A DNA stretch of 64,000 nucleotides from NCBI RefSeq assembly GCF_002796605.1, contig NZ_CP024923.1:2397001-2461000 (forward strand). Reading direction: 5' to 3'. Positions 50,084-58,384 of the stretch are shown piece by piece. The notes below the pieces were generated by a model. The model did no database searches. It saw nothing but the letters and a program-made list of their open reading frames with translations, and had not been told where the DNA came from. How positions within the stretch are numbered: the first letter of the stretch is position 1; each line of letters begins with the position of its first letter. Source of the stretch: Sphingomonas psychrotolerans. Lineage in GTDB: Bacteria > Pseudomonadota > Alphaproteobacteria > Sphingomonadales > Sphingomonadaceae. The position numbers and the translations under genes were made by a program.

Positions 50084-50479
50084 ATGATCCACGGTTCATG
50101 CCATTGCGGCGGCGTTCGTTTTCAGATCGATCGGCAGATCGACGAACTCACCACCTGCGATTGCTCGCTCTGCGCAATGCGCGGCGCGCTGATGGCGAAG
50201 GTGTCGGAGACCGCGCTCGAATTGACCGCAGGCGAGGCGCTGCTCACGCTCTATCAGTGGAATACGCACCGGGCGCGCCACTATTTCTGCAGCCGCTGCG
50301 GCATCTATGTCTTCCACCGCAAGCGGGCGGCGCCCGATCATTTCGGTGTGAACGCCCGCTGCCTCCACGACTTCGAGCTCGCTGCGCCGCCGGTGCGCGC
50401 GACCGAGGGCGCGAACATGACCGTCGAGGATTCGAACCCGCGCGATCGCTGGCCCGGACCCCGTGTCAGTCGAGGTTAG
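50084..50479 (+). CDS. GFA family zinc protein (glutathione-dependent formaldehyde-activating-like)
   Basis: This 131-residue CENP-V/GFA fold protein has zinc-ligand motifs [11 protein letters not shown] (residues 3-13), TCDCSLC near 26 and [12 protein letters not shown] near 69. ATG 50084 follows GAGGGAGGG. Despite the family name, most members have no proven formaldehyde activity; some are S-(hydroxymethyl)glutathione binders. It is convergent with metH2, overlapping its 3' end by 14 bp. A second GFA gene is at 60027. Confidence 0.88.
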   Translation: MIHGSCHCGGVRFQIDRQIDELTTCDCSLCAMRGALMAKVSETALELTAGEALLTLYQWNTHRARHYFCSRCGIYVFHRKRAAPDHFGVNARCLHDFELAAPPVRATEGANMTVEDSNPRDRWPGPRVSRG

Positions 50480-53066
50480 GCCGCAGGTACCGCGTCGCTA
50501 ATTCGAGCGAGATGCCGCGGCGCGCGGCATATTCCTGAAGCTGGTCCTGCCCGATCCTCGCGACACCGAAATATTCGGCCTGCGGGTGGCCGAAATAAAA
50601 TCCCGACACCGCCGAAGTCGGCAGCATCGCGAAGCTCTCGGTGAGCGAAATGCCGGTGCGCTTGTGCGCGTCGAGCATCTTGAACAGGATCGGTTTGAGG
50701 CTGTGCTCGGGGCAGGCCGGATAGCCCGGCGCCGGACGGATCCCGCGATACTGCTCCTTGATCAGCGCCTCGTTGGTCAATTGCTCGCCCTCGGCATAGC
50801 CCCAGAGCGAGGTCCGAACGAACAGATGCAGCCGCTCGGCGAATGCCTCGGCAAGGCGATCCGACAGCGCCTTGAGCAAGATGTCCGAATAATCGTCGAT
50901 CGCGTTCTTGAAGCGCGCGAGATGCGGCTCGATGCCGTGGAGGCCCACCGCGAACCCGCCGATCCAGTCGCCGTCATGGTCGATGAAATCGGCGAGGCAC
51001 ATATTGGCGCGGCCCTCGCGCTTGGCGATCTGCTGGCGCAGCATCGGCAGCGTATAATGCACTTCGTCCTCGACATGGACGATGATGTCGTCGCCCTGCC
51101 GCCGGCACGGCCACAAGCCGGCGACGCCGCGCGCGGTCAGCCATTTCTCCGCAATGATCTTGTCGAGCATCGCCTGCGCATCGGCGAACAGCGAAGTTGC
51201 GCTCTCACCGACCACCTTATCCTCGAGGATCGCCGGATAATTGCCCGCCAGCTCCCACGCGCGGAAGAACGGCGTCCAGTCGATATATTTGCGCAGGTCG
51301 CTCAGGTCCCAGTCGAGGAACTCGTGCACCCCCGGCATCCGCGGCTTGCCCGGCTTGAGCGCCATGTCCGCTTCGAACGCATTGTCGCGCGCCTTTTCGA
51401 TCGGCACCAGTTCGCTCTGGCCGCGCCCGGCGCGCGCTACCCGCACCGCTTCATATTCGGCCGCGATCTTGGCGACATAATCGTCGCGGATCGTCTCGGA
51501 CACCAAAGTCGTTGCGACGCCGACCGCGCGGCTGGCGTCGAGCACATGGACCACCGGTCCCTTATAGGCCGGCTCGATCCGCAGCGCGGTATGCACCCGG
51601 CTCGTCGTCGCCCCGCCGATCAGCAGCGGCATCGTCATCTGGAGCCGCTGCATCTCCTCGGCAACGGTGACCATCTCGTCGAGCGACGGCGTGATCAGCC
51701 CCGAAAGCCCGATCATGTCGGCGTCGTTCTCGTTCGCCGCCTCGATGATCTTCGACCACGGCACCATCACGCCGAGATCGACCACGTCGAAGCCGTTGCA
51801 CTGGAGCACCACGCCGACGATGTTCTTGCCGATATCGTGGACGTCACCTTTCACGGTCGCCATGATGATCTTGCCCTTGCCCTTGGCACCGGGCTCCTTG
51901 GCGGCCTCGATATAGGGCAGCAGATGCGCGACCGCCTTCTTCATCACCCGCGCCGACTTGACCACCTGCGGCAGGAACATCTTGCCCGATCCGAACAGGT
52001 CGCCGACGACGTTCATCCCGTCCATCAGCGGGCCCTCGATCACTTCGATCGGCCGCGCAAAGGCGAGGCGGCATTCTTCGGTATCCTCGACGACGAACGC
52101 GTCGATGCCCTTGACCAGGGCATGTTCGAGCCGCTTGGCAACCGGCCAGCCGCGCCATTCGGCCGCCTGCTTCTCGGCGACTGCGTCGGTGCCGCGAAAC
52201 TTTTCGGCAAGCGCCACCAGCCGCTCACCCGCATCGGGATCGCGGTTGAGGATGACATCCTCGCACGCCGTCCGCAGCACGGGCTCGATCTGGTCATAGA
52301 CGTCGAGTTGCCCCGCGTTGACGATCGCCATGTCCATCCCGGCGGGGATCGCATGATACAGGAACACCGAGTGCATCGCCTTGCGCACGGCTTCGTTGCC
52401 GCGGAACGAGAACGACAGGTTCGATAGCCCGCCCGAGATATGGACGTGCGGGCAGCGCGCCTTGATCTCCTTGCACGCCTCGATGAAGTCGACGCCGTAG
52501 TTGTTATGCTCCTCGATCCCCGTCGCGACTGCGAACACGTTCGGATCGAAGATGATGTCCTCGGGCGGGAAGCCGATCCCGACGAGCAGATCATAGGCAC
52601 GCGAGCAGATCTCGACCTTGCGCTCCTTGGTGTCGGCCTGGCCGGTCTCGTCGAACGCCATCACGACGACCGCTGCACCATAGGCCATGCACTTGCGGGC
52701 ATGCTCGAGGAACTGGTCGACGCCTTCCTTCATGCTGATCGAATTGACGATCGGCTTGCCCGAGACGCATTTGAGCCCGGCCTCGATCACATCCCATTTC
52801 GAGCTGTCGACCATCACCGGGATCCGCGCGATGTCGGGCTCGGCCTGGATCAGCTTGAGGAACGTGGTCATCGCCTCGTGCGCGTCGAGCAGACCCTCGT
52901 CCATGTTGACGTCGAGCACCTGCGCGCCGGCCTCGACCTGCTGCAGCGCGACTTCGACCGCGGCGGCATAATCCCCCGCCATCACCAGCTTCTTGAAGCG
53001 GGCGGAGCCGGTGACGTTGGTGCGCTCGCCGATATTGACGAAGCTGGTGGAGGAGGCGGTGGTCAT
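50466..53066 (-). CDS. metH: Methionine synthase, pterin/cobalamin/activation part (MetH2)
   Basis: This 866-residue C-terminal half of a split cobalamin-dependent methionine synthase moves methyl from 5-methyltetrahydrofolate to homocysteine together with MetH1. Residues 10-270 are the pterin-binding barrel ([28 protein letters not shown]). Residues 300-520 are the cobalamin domains, with Asp408-x-His410-xx-Gly413 as the lower B12 ligand. About 540-860 is the SAM-dependent reactivation domain ([24 protein letters not shown]). It is last in the operon, 97 bp after metH1 with a REP pair filling the gap. Confidence 0.97.
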   Translation of the reverse strand: MTTASSTSFVNIGERTNVTGSARFKKLVMAGDYAAAVEVALQQVEAGAQVLDVNMDEGLLDAHEAMTTFLKLIQAEPDIARIPVMVDSSKWDVIEAGLKCVSGKPIVNSISMKEGVDQFLEHARKCMAYGAAVVVMAFDETGQADTKERKVEICSRAYDLLVGIGFPPEDIIFDPNVFAVATGIEEHNNYGVDFIEACKEIKARCPHVHISGGLSNLSFSFRGNEAVRKAMHSVFLYHAIPAGMDMAIVNAGQLDVYDQIEPVLRTACEDVILNRDPDAGERLVALAEKFRGTDAVAEKQAAEWRGWPVAKRLEHALVKGIDAFVVEDTEECRLAFARPIEVIEGPLMDGMNVVGDLFGSGKMFLPQVVKSARVMKKAVAHLLPYIEAAKEPGAKGKGKIIMATVKGDVHDIGKNIVGVVLQCNGFDVVDLGVMVPWSKIIEAANENDADMIGLSGLITPSLDEMVTVAEEMQRLQMTMPLLIGGATTSRVHTALRIEPAYKGPVVHVLDASRAVGVATTLVSETIRDDYVAKIAAEYEAVRVARAGRGQSELVPIEKARDNAFEADMALKPGKPRMPGVHEFLDWDLSDLRKYIDWTPFFRAWELAGNYPAILEDKVVGESATSLFADAQAMLDKIIAEKWLTARGVAGLWPCRRQGDDIIVHVEDEVHYTLPMLRQQIAKREGRANMCLADFIDHDGDWIGGFAVGLHGIEPHLARFKNAIDDYSDILLKALSDRLAEAFAERLHLFVRTSLWGYAEGEQLTNEALIKEQYRGIRPAPGYPACPEHSLKPILFKMLDAHKRTGISLTESFAMLPTSAVSGFYFGHPQAEYFGVARIGQDQLQEYAARRGISLELATRYLRPNLD

Positions 53067-53079
53067 TGTTGATCCTAAT

Positions 53080-53162
53080 CGTCATCCCGGCGAAAGCCGG
53101 GATCTCATGCGGCAAGCGCACGCTTAAGCAATCCGGAGACCCCGGCTTTCGCCGGGGTGACG
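53080..53162. repeat. Paired REP-like element between metH1 and metH2
   Basis: CGTCATCCCGGC-GAAA-GCCGGGATCTC faces GAGACCCCGGC-TTTC-GCCGGGGTGACG across a spacer containing GGCAAGCGC. It fills nearly the whole gap, ending one base before the metH1 stop codon. In RNA it could form two hairpins that protect the metF-metH1 part of the message. Confidence 0.9.
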
Positions 53163-53163
53163 G

Positions 53164-54210
53164 TTACACCGCCATCGTGAACGGCTCGAGCCCGGCCAAC
53201 CGCGTCCGCACTTCCGGTGTCGGGATCGGCCGCACCGGCAAATCCTTCACTGCCTCGGCGATCGCCGCGATGTGCGCCGGAGTCGATCCGCAGCAGCCGC
53301 CGAGCACGTTGACCTGCCCAGCATCGGCCCATTCCTTGACCAGCGCCGCGGTCGTCGCGGGTTCCTCGTCATAAGCGCCCAGCTCGTTGGGCAGTCCGGC
53401 GTTCGGATAGACCATGATCAGCGTGTCGCACAAAGCGCTCAGCGTCTTGACGTGCGGGCGAAGCTGCTCGGCGCCGAACGAACAATTGAGCCCGATCGTC
53501 AGCGGTTTGGCGTGCCGCACCGCGTGCCAGAACGCCTCGACGGTGTGCCCCGATAGGTTGCGACCCGACAGATCGGTCAGCGTCATCGACATCATGATCG
53601 GCAAGTCGCGGCCGAGGTCGTTCGCCGCCTCGATTGCCGCCATGATCCCGGCCTTGGCGTTGAGCGTGTCGAACACCGTCTCGATCAGGATGAAGTCCAC
53701 GCCGCCCTCGACCAATGCGTCGATCTGCTCGCGATACACGTCCTTGAGATAATCGAAGTCGATCTCGCGATAGCCGGGGTCGTTGACATCGGGGCTCAGC
53801 GACAAGGTCTTGTTGGTCGGCCCGAGCGCGCCGGCAACGAAGCGCGGGCGGCCGTCCTTCGCCTCGAATTCGTCGGCGATGCTGCGCGCCAGCTTGGCGC
53901 TCTCGACATTGATCTCGCGCACCAGATGCTCGGCGCCGTAATCGGCCTGGCTGATCCGGTTGGCCGAGAAGGTGTTGGTCTCGGCGATGTCCGCCCCCGC
54001 CTCGAAATAGGCGCGGTGGATCGACGCGGGCACCTCGGGCATGGTCAGCGCGAGGATGTCGTTATTGCCCTTCTGGTCATGGCTCAGCCCGAGGTTGCCG
54101 GCATAGGCCGCCTCGTCGAGCTTCCAGTTCTGGATCTCGGTCCCGAATGCGCCGTCGGTGATCAGGATGCGTTTTTGCGCTTCGGCCAACAGGGTTTCGC
54201 GTGCAGTCAT
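53164..54210 (-). CDS. metH: Methionine synthase, homocysteine-binding part (MetH1)
   Basis: This 348-residue zinc homocysteine methyltransferase domain carries the N-terminal module of a normal MetH. ITDGAFGTEIQNWKL opens the barrel. Zinc thiolates are Cys in GLNCSFGAEQLRP (near 240) and the CysCys in NVLGGCCGSTPAHIAAIAEAV (near 308). A stand-alone Hcy domain paired with a MetH2 lacking it shows the split gene common in alphaproteobacteria. Both halves must assemble for activity. Confidence 0.96.
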   Translation of the reverse strand: MTARETLLAEAQKRILITDGAFGTEIQNWKLDEAAYAGNLGLSHDQKGNNDILALTMPEVPASIHRAYFEAGADIAETNTFSANRISQADYGAEHLVREINVESAKLARSIADEFEAKDGRPRFVAGALGPTNKTLSLSPDVNDPGYREIDFDYLKDVYREQIDALVEGGVDFILIETVFDTLNAKAGIMAAIEAANDLGRDLPIMMSMTLTDLSGRNLSGHTVEAFWHAVRHAKPLTIGLNCSFGAEQLRPHVKTLSALCDTLIMVYPNAGLPNELGAYDEEPATTAALVKEWADAGQVNVLGGCCGSTPAHIAAIAEAVKDLPVRPIPTPEVRTRLAGLEPFTMAV

Positions 54211-54215
54211 AATCT

Positions 54216-54296
54216 CGTCATCCCGGCGAAAGCCGGGATCTCCCTAGTCTTGGCGTGCCCTTGCGGCACAAGATCCCGGCTTTCGCCGGGATGACG
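54216..54296. repeat. Paired REP-like element between metF and metH1
   Basis: CGTCATCCCGGC-GAAA-GCCGGGATCTC and AGATCCCGGC-TTTC-GCCGGGATGACG lie in opposite orientation with a spacer containing CCTTGCGGCAC. The last base (54296) touches the metF stop codon at 54297; the metH1 start is 5 bp from the other end. Confidence 0.9.
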
Positions 54297-55214
54297 TCAG
54301 GCCGCCACCAGCTCCGCGCCGACCTTTGGCCGCAGCCCGAGCAGATGGCAGATCGCGTAGCTCAATTCGGCGCGGTTGAGCGTGTAGAAATGGAATTGCC
54401 GCACATCGCCGGCGTATAGCTTCCGGCACAGCTCCGCGGTGAGCGTCGCCGCGACCAGCTGCCGTGCTGCGGGATGCTCGTCCAATCCCTCGAACAATTT
54501 GCCCATCCATGCCGGCACCGCAGTGCCGCACATCGCCGACATCCGCTGGACGCTGGCGAAGTTCATCACCGGCATGATGCCGGGGACGATCTCGGCAGTG
54601 ATCCCCGCCTTGGCGGCATTGTCGCGGAAGCGAAAGAAGGTCTCAGGCTCGAAGAAGAACTGGGTGATCGCGCGCGTCGCGCCCGCATCGATCTTGGCCT
54701 TGAGGTTGTCGAGGTCGGCAGTGGCGTTCGCCGAGTCCGGATGGCATTCGGGATAGGCTGCGACCGAAATCTCGAACGGGTGGAGCTTGCTCAGCCCCGC
54801 CACCAATGCCGCGGCATTTTCATAACCGCCGGGGTGCGACGCGAACTTCTCGCCCGCCCGCGGCGGATCCCCGCGCAGCGCGACGATATGGCGCACGCCC
54901 GCCGCCCAATATTCCTCGGCGACCTGATCGATTTCCTCGCGGGTCGCCTCGACGCAGGTGAGGTGCGCCGCGGCCGGGATCCTTGTCTCGCGCGCGATCC
55001 GCGCCACCGTGTTATGGGTCCGCTCGCGCGTCGTCCCGCCCGCGCCATAGGTCACGCTGACGAAGCGCGGCCCCAGCGGGCTGAGCGTCTGGATCGATTC
55101 CCACAGGGTCTCTTCCATCTTCTCGGTCTTGGGCGGAAAGAATTCGAAGCTCACTTCGATGTCGCCGGCCACGTCCGCAAACAGCGGCGCCGCCAGCGGG
55201 TCCAGGATGCTCAT
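54297..55214 (-). CDS. metF: Methylenetetrahydrofolate reductase
   Basis: This 305-residue FAD barrel enzyme makes 5-methyl-THF for MetH. Motifs: VSFEFFPPKTEKMEETLWESI, VSVTYGAGGTTRERTHNTV, AAHLTCVEATREEID, RHIVALRGDPPRAG and TRAITQFFFEPETFFRFRDNAAKAGI with the folate-binding Gln/Phe region. ATG 55214 overlaps the stop of the upstream regulator gene (ATGA), so regulator and metF are co-translated. Confidence 0.97.
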   Translation of the reverse strand: MSILDPLAAPLFADVAGDIEVSFEFFPPKTEKMEETLWESIQTLSPLGPRFVSVTYGAGGTTRERTHNTVARIARETRIPAAAHLTCVEATREEIDQVAEEYWAAGVRHIVALRGDPPRAGEKFASHPGGYENAAALVAGLSKLHPFEISVAAYPECHPDSANATADLDNLKAKIDAGATRAITQFFFEPETFFRFRDNAAKAGITAEIVPGIMPVMNFASVQRMSAMCGTAVPAWMGKLFEGLDEHPAARQLVAATLTAELCRKLYAGDVRQFHFYTLNRAELSYAICHLLGLRPKVGAELVAA

Positions 55215-56164
55215 GCCGCCTTCACTTCCTTCAATTTCTCGCCGGTCTTGCGACCCAGCCACAACTTCACCGTCAGTTCGCCGCCCTCGAGCGTCTCGAC
55301 CAGCACCGGCGCGAGGCCGGCATTGGCAAACCAGCCGAGGATCTGCTCGTCCGAGAAACCCAGCCGGGTATGCGCGTCGCGCGAGCGCAATTCCTCGCGG
55401 TCGTGCGGCGCGAAATCGACGATGAGCAGTCGTCCACCGTCGCTCAGCACCCGCGCCGCCTCGCCGATCGCTGCGCCCGGCTGCTGCGCGAAGTGGAGAA
55501 CATGATGCAATATAGCCGCATCGGCCCCGCCATCGGCGAGCGGCAGCGCATAAAGATCGGCCTGGCGAAGCTCGGCATTGGCGAGCCCACGCTCGGAAAG
55601 CTTGGCGCGGGCCAGCCGCAGCATCTCGGACGAACGGTCGATCCCAAGCGCCTGTTCGGCGAGCGGCGCGAACAGTTCGAGCATCCGCCCGGTGCCGGTG
55701 CCGATGTCGATCAGGCAGCCGAGCTTCGTATCGCCCAAGGCTTTGGCCATCGCCGCCTCGACTTCGCTGTCGGCGACATGAAGCGAGCGAATCGCGTCCC
55801 ATTCGCCGGCATTGGCCTCGAACCATTCGGCGGCGGCGCTCGCCCGATCGGCCCGCACCGCCGCCAGCCGCGCCTCGTCGGCGACGGTCCAGTGATCGGC
55901 TTCGTCCCAGCTGTCGAGTGCGGCGAGGATCGGCTGGACCTTGGCCTGCGCGCCCAACGCGACGAACACCCAGCTGCCTTCCTTGCGGCGCTCGACCAAC
56001 CCGGCGTCGCAGAGGATCTTCACATGCCGGCTGACTCGGGGCTGGCTCTGTCCCAGCACTTGCGCAAGCTCGCCCACCGACAGCTCCATCGCGCGCAGCA
56101 ATGCGACGATGCGCAGCCGCGTTGAATCGGCGAGGGCGCGGAAGATGGCGAGAGCCTGGACCAT
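55211..56164 (-). CDS. ArsR-family regulator fused to a SAM methyltransferase domain (methionine-cycle regulator, SahR-like)
   Basis: In this 317-residue protein, residues 1-85 are an ArsR winged helix (FRALADSTRLRIVALLRAMELSVGELAQVLGQSQPRVSRHVKILCDAGLVERRKEGSW) without the metal-binding CxC of ArsR proper. Residues about 145-260 form a class I methyltransferase (CLIDIGTGTGRMLELFAPLAEQALGIDRSSEML; LPLADGGADAAILHHVLHF). It heads the metF-metH1-metH2 operon behind a 22-bp perfect palindrome. A sensor of SAM or S-adenosylhomocysteine that controls remethylation fits best. Ligand and operator binding are inferences. Confidence 0.88.
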   Translation of the reverse strand: MVQALAIFRALADSTRLRIVALLRAMELSVGELAQVLGQSQPRVSRHVKILCDAGLVERRKEGSWVFVALGAQAKVQPILAALDSWDEADHWTVADEARLAAVRADRASAAAEWFEANAGEWDAIRSLHVADSEVEAAMAKALGDTKLGCLIDIGTGTGRMLELFAPLAEQALGIDRSSEMLRLARAKLSERGLANAELRQADLYALPLADGGADAAILHHVLHFAQQPGAAIGEAARVLSDGGRLLIVDFAPHDREELRSRDAHTRLGFSDEQILGWFANAGLAPVLVETLEGGELTVKLWLGRKTGEKLKEVKAA

Positions 56165-56174
56165 GTCGGATATA

Positions 56175-56196
56175 GATATAAAGATATCTTTATATC
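56175..56196. promoter_or_regulatory. Perfect 22-bp palindrome at the head of the met operon (probable operator)
   Basis: The left half GATATAAAGAT is followed by its exact reverse complement ATCTTTATATC with no spacer. It lies 11 bp before the regulator's start codon in an otherwise GC-rich region. Such AT-rich symmetrical sites centred on ATAT are typical ArsR-family operators, so autorepression of the whole met operon is likely. Confidence 0.8.
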
Positions 56197-56265
56197 AGGT
56201 CAACGCAGTTGCGCCGCGCGTCGCCGCTGGCTAGCCCTCAGGACACCCAACAAGAGGATCACCCC

Positions 56266-56499
56266 ATGCGCAAGACCCTGCTCCTCCTCCCCGTGGCGCT
56301 TCTCGCGGTCAGTGCCTGCAGTGGCGCCAAAAACGAGGCCGCCGAAGCCAATGAGACGATCAGCGGCGACAGCAACACGATGGGCGAAGCGGTCAGCGAC
56401 GTGAACGCTGCCAATGCCGCCACCGAATCCGCCTTCACCGAAGCCGAGAATTCGTACGAGGGCAACGCAGTCGCGGCCGGCAACGAGATCGAGGAGTGA
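56266..56499 (+). CDS. Small putative lipoprotein (77 aa), Asn/Ala/Glu-rich
   Basis: A type II signal has lipobox AVSAC (Cys18 in MRKTLLLLPVALLAVSACSG). The 59-residue mature part is low in complexity, acidic and rich in Asn, Ala and Glu (EAAEANETISGDSNTMGEAVSDVNAANAATESA), probably an extended helix. No family is known to me. The ribosome site AAGAGGA is strong. Its stop overlaps the start of the next tiny lipoprotein gene. Confidence 0.75.
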   Translation: MRKTLLLLPVALLAVSACSGAKNEAAEANETISGDSNTMGEAVSDVNAANAATESAFTEAENSYEGNAVAAGNEIEE

Positions 56500-56645
56500 T
56501 GCGCGGGCTGCCGCTGCTTCTCCTGCTCGCGCTCGCCGCCTGCGGCGGGTCGGGCGACGATGGCGGGAGCAGCCCCGACGAGGCGCGGCAGCTCAACGCA
56601 GCGGCGGCGGCGACCGACATCAATGCCGCGAGCGCGCAGCAATGA
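56499..56645 (+). CDS. Very small putative lipoprotein (48 aa)
   Basis: It starts ATG at 56499 within TGATG at the previous stop. The signal (MRGLPLLLLLALAAC, Cys15) is followed by GGSGDDGGSSPDEARQLNAAAAATDINAASAQQ, an Asp/Ala/Asn-rich tail resembling that of the gene before it. The stop at 56643-56645 overlaps the aldo/keto reductase start (ATGA). Coupling on both sides and a perfect lipobox support it as real although it is under 50 codons. Confidence 0.65.
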   Translation: MRGLPLLLLLALAACGGSGDDGGSSPDEARQLNAAAAATDINAASAQQ

Positions 56646-57592
56646 CTCCGCCCCGGGAACTCGGCGCCAGCGGCCTGATGACACCACCCTTGGTGCTCGG
56701 CGGCAATGTCTTCGGCTGGACCGCGGACGAGGCTGCCAGCTTCCGCATCCTCGATCGTTTCGTCGATGCCGGCGGGACGATGATCGACACCGCGGATGTC
56801 TATTCGAGCTGGATCCCCGGCCATCGAGGCGGCGAATCCGAGACGATCATCGGCGCATGGCTGCGCGCTTCGGGCAAGCGCGACAAGGTGCTGCTCGCCA
56901 CCAAGGTCGGGATGCTCGACGGCGACGGCGGGAGCAAGCTCGCCCCGGCGCGCATCGTCTCCGCAGCAGAGGCTTCGCTGCGGCGGCTCGGGGTCGACGC
57001 GATCGATCTCTATTTCGCGCATCAGGACGACGAGGATGTGCCGCAAGCCGACGTGCTCGCTGCGTTCGATACGCTGATCAAGGCCGGCAAGGTCCGCGTG
57101 CTCGGTGCCTCCAACTTCCACGCCGCGCGGCTCAAGTCCGCGCTCGACGTGGCGACGCGCGACGGGTTGCCGCATTACCGCGTGCTCCAGCCCGAATATA
57201 ATCTCGTCAGCCGCCACAAGTTCGAGGGCGAGCTGCAGGATCTGTGCATCACCCACAATATCGGCGTGGTGCCTTATTACGGGCTCGCCTCGGGCTTTCT
57301 CACCGGCAAATATCGCGGCACCGCCGATCTCGGCAAAAGCGTCCGCGGCGGGCGGATGGCGGCGTTGCTGCAGGGCAAGGGCGGTGCGGTGCTCGCGGCG
57401 ATGGACGAAGTCGCGGCCGAGACCGGCGCGAGCCTCGCCCAGATCGCCCTCGCCTGGCTCGCCGCGCAGGACGGCGTCACTGCGCCGATCGCCAGCGCGA
57501 CGAGCATCGAACAGCTCGACGAGCTGGTCGGCGCGGCGGAAGTCGAACTGACCCGCGACCAACGCGATCGTCTAACGGCTGCGGGCGCCTAG
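56642..57592 (+). CDS. Aldo/keto reductase
   Basis: This 316-residue NADPH-dependent barrel oxidoreductase has catalytic Asp and Tyr in FVDAGGTMIDTADVYSSWIPG (Asp near 43, Tyr near 48), Lys in LLATKVGML and His in DLYFAHQDDED. The cofactor-binding end is PIASATSIEQLDELVGAA. The start at ATG 56642 is coupled to the tiny lipoprotein. It belongs to the YdjG/Tas-like group; the substrate is unknown. Its stop overlaps the convergent monooxygenase gene by 4 bp. Confidence 0.93.
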   Translation: MTPPRELGASGLMTPPLVLGGNVFGWTADEAASFRILDRFVDAGGTMIDTADVYSSWIPGHRGGESETIIGAWLRASGKRDKVLLATKVGMLDGDGGSKLAPARIVSAAEASLRRLGVDAIDLYFAHQDDEDVPQADVLAAFDTLIKAGKVRVLGASNFHAARLKSALDVATRDGLPHYRVLQPEYNLVSRHKFEGELQDLCITHNIGVVPYYGLASGFLTGKYRGTADLGKSVRGGRMAALLQGKGGAVLAAMDEVAAETGASLAQIALAWLAAQDGVTAPIASATSIEQLDELVGAAEVELTRDQRDRLTAAGA

Positions 57593-57894
57593 CGCAGTCC
57601 GGATACCATCCGCGGCGTGTAATGCCGCATTTCGGCGATCTCGGGGACGAATTCCCGGATCGCCGCAAGGAATGGCGGGAAATGCGGCCCGCGGCGAAAG
57701 CCCTGCATATGCGCTGCCGCGCTCGTCCATTCGATGCGCAGAACGAAGCTGTTTGGCGCGTCGTCGCATTGCGCAAGGTCGTAGCCGAGGCATTCGGGCG
57801 CGGCGTCCAGATGCACGCGGGCAGCTTCATATGCCGCGATCAGCGCGGCCGGTTCGTGCTCGACAAGCAGATAGCGGATATATTCGATCGTCAT
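57589..57894 (-). CDS. Antibiotic biosynthesis monooxygenase (ABM) family protein (101 aa)
   Basis: This small dimeric alpha+beta-barrel fold protein reads MTIEYIRYLLVEHEPAALIAAYEAARVHLDAAPECLGYDLAQCDDAPNSFVLRIEWTS. Family members oxidise quinols or polyketides without cofactors, or degrade heme. ATG 57894 is chosen; the frame upstream overlaps the intergenic operator. It is divergent from an HxlR regulator that probably controls it, as is common for quinone/redox-responsive HxlR proteins. Confidence 0.85.
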   Translation of the reverse strand: MTIEYIRYLLVEHEPAALIAAYEAARVHLDAAPECLGYDLAQCDDAPNSFVLRIEWTSAAAHMQGFRRGPHFPPFLAAIREFVPEIAEMRHYTPRMVSGLR

Positions 57895-57960
57895 CACGGT
57901 TCCTTGCACATACGAAGTCGCTTGCCGGGCCGTCGTGCGGCGCGAGCCGATCATTTTCAA

Positions 57961-57976
57961 CGCACCAGTTGGTGCG
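57961..57976. promoter_or_regulatory. Palindromic operator candidate between ABM and HxlR genes
   Basis: CGCACCA-GT-TGGTGCG has perfect 7-bp arms, 13 bp before the HxlR start and 67 bp before the divergent monooxygenase start. Size and location suit a dimeric winged-helix regulator. Confidence 0.6.
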
Positions 57977-57988
57977 CGCGGAGGCAGC

Positions 57989-58321
57989 ATGAAGCGATTG
58001 AAAGCGACCTATGGCTGCCCGGTCGAACTCGCGCTCGAGTTCGTCGGCGGCAAGTGGAAAACCGTCATCCTTGCCCGGCTCAAACAAGCGCCGCAGCGAT
58101 ATGGCGACCTGCGGGCGCGGATCGACGGCATTTCGGACAAGGTATTGACCGAGCGCCTCAAGGACCTCGAGCGGCTCGACCTGATCGAGAAGCGAAGCGA
58201 CGGCACCGCACTCGTCTACCACCTGACCGGTCGCGGCGAGAGCCTCCGCCCGGTGCTCGAAGCCCTGTACCGCTGGGGCAATGTTCTGGTCGAAGATCTG
58301 CCGGTCACGATCCGACCGTAG
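57989..58321 (+). CDS. HxlR-family transcriptional regulator
   Basis: This 110-residue winged helix protein begins MKRLKATYGCPVELALEFVGGKWKTVILARLKQAPQRYGDLRARIDGISDKVLTERLKDLERLDLIEKR, a textbook HxlR domain. The family Cys is at position 10 (YGCPVE), which in related regulators senses quinones or oxidants. It starts at ATG 57989 after GGAGGC. It is divergent from the ABM monooxygenase with a 16-bp palindrome between, suggesting a redox-responsive pair. Confidence 0.93.
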   Translation: MKRLKATYGCPVELALEFVGGKWKTVILARLKQAPQRYGDLRARIDGISDKVLTERLKDLERLDLIEKRSDGTALVYHLTGRGESLRPVLEALYRWGNVLVEDLPVTIRP

Positions 58322-58384
58322 CGGAGGAACACCGGGCGAGCTGCCGCATTCTCCCGATATGTCCTTCGTGAGCCGCCGCACCGC

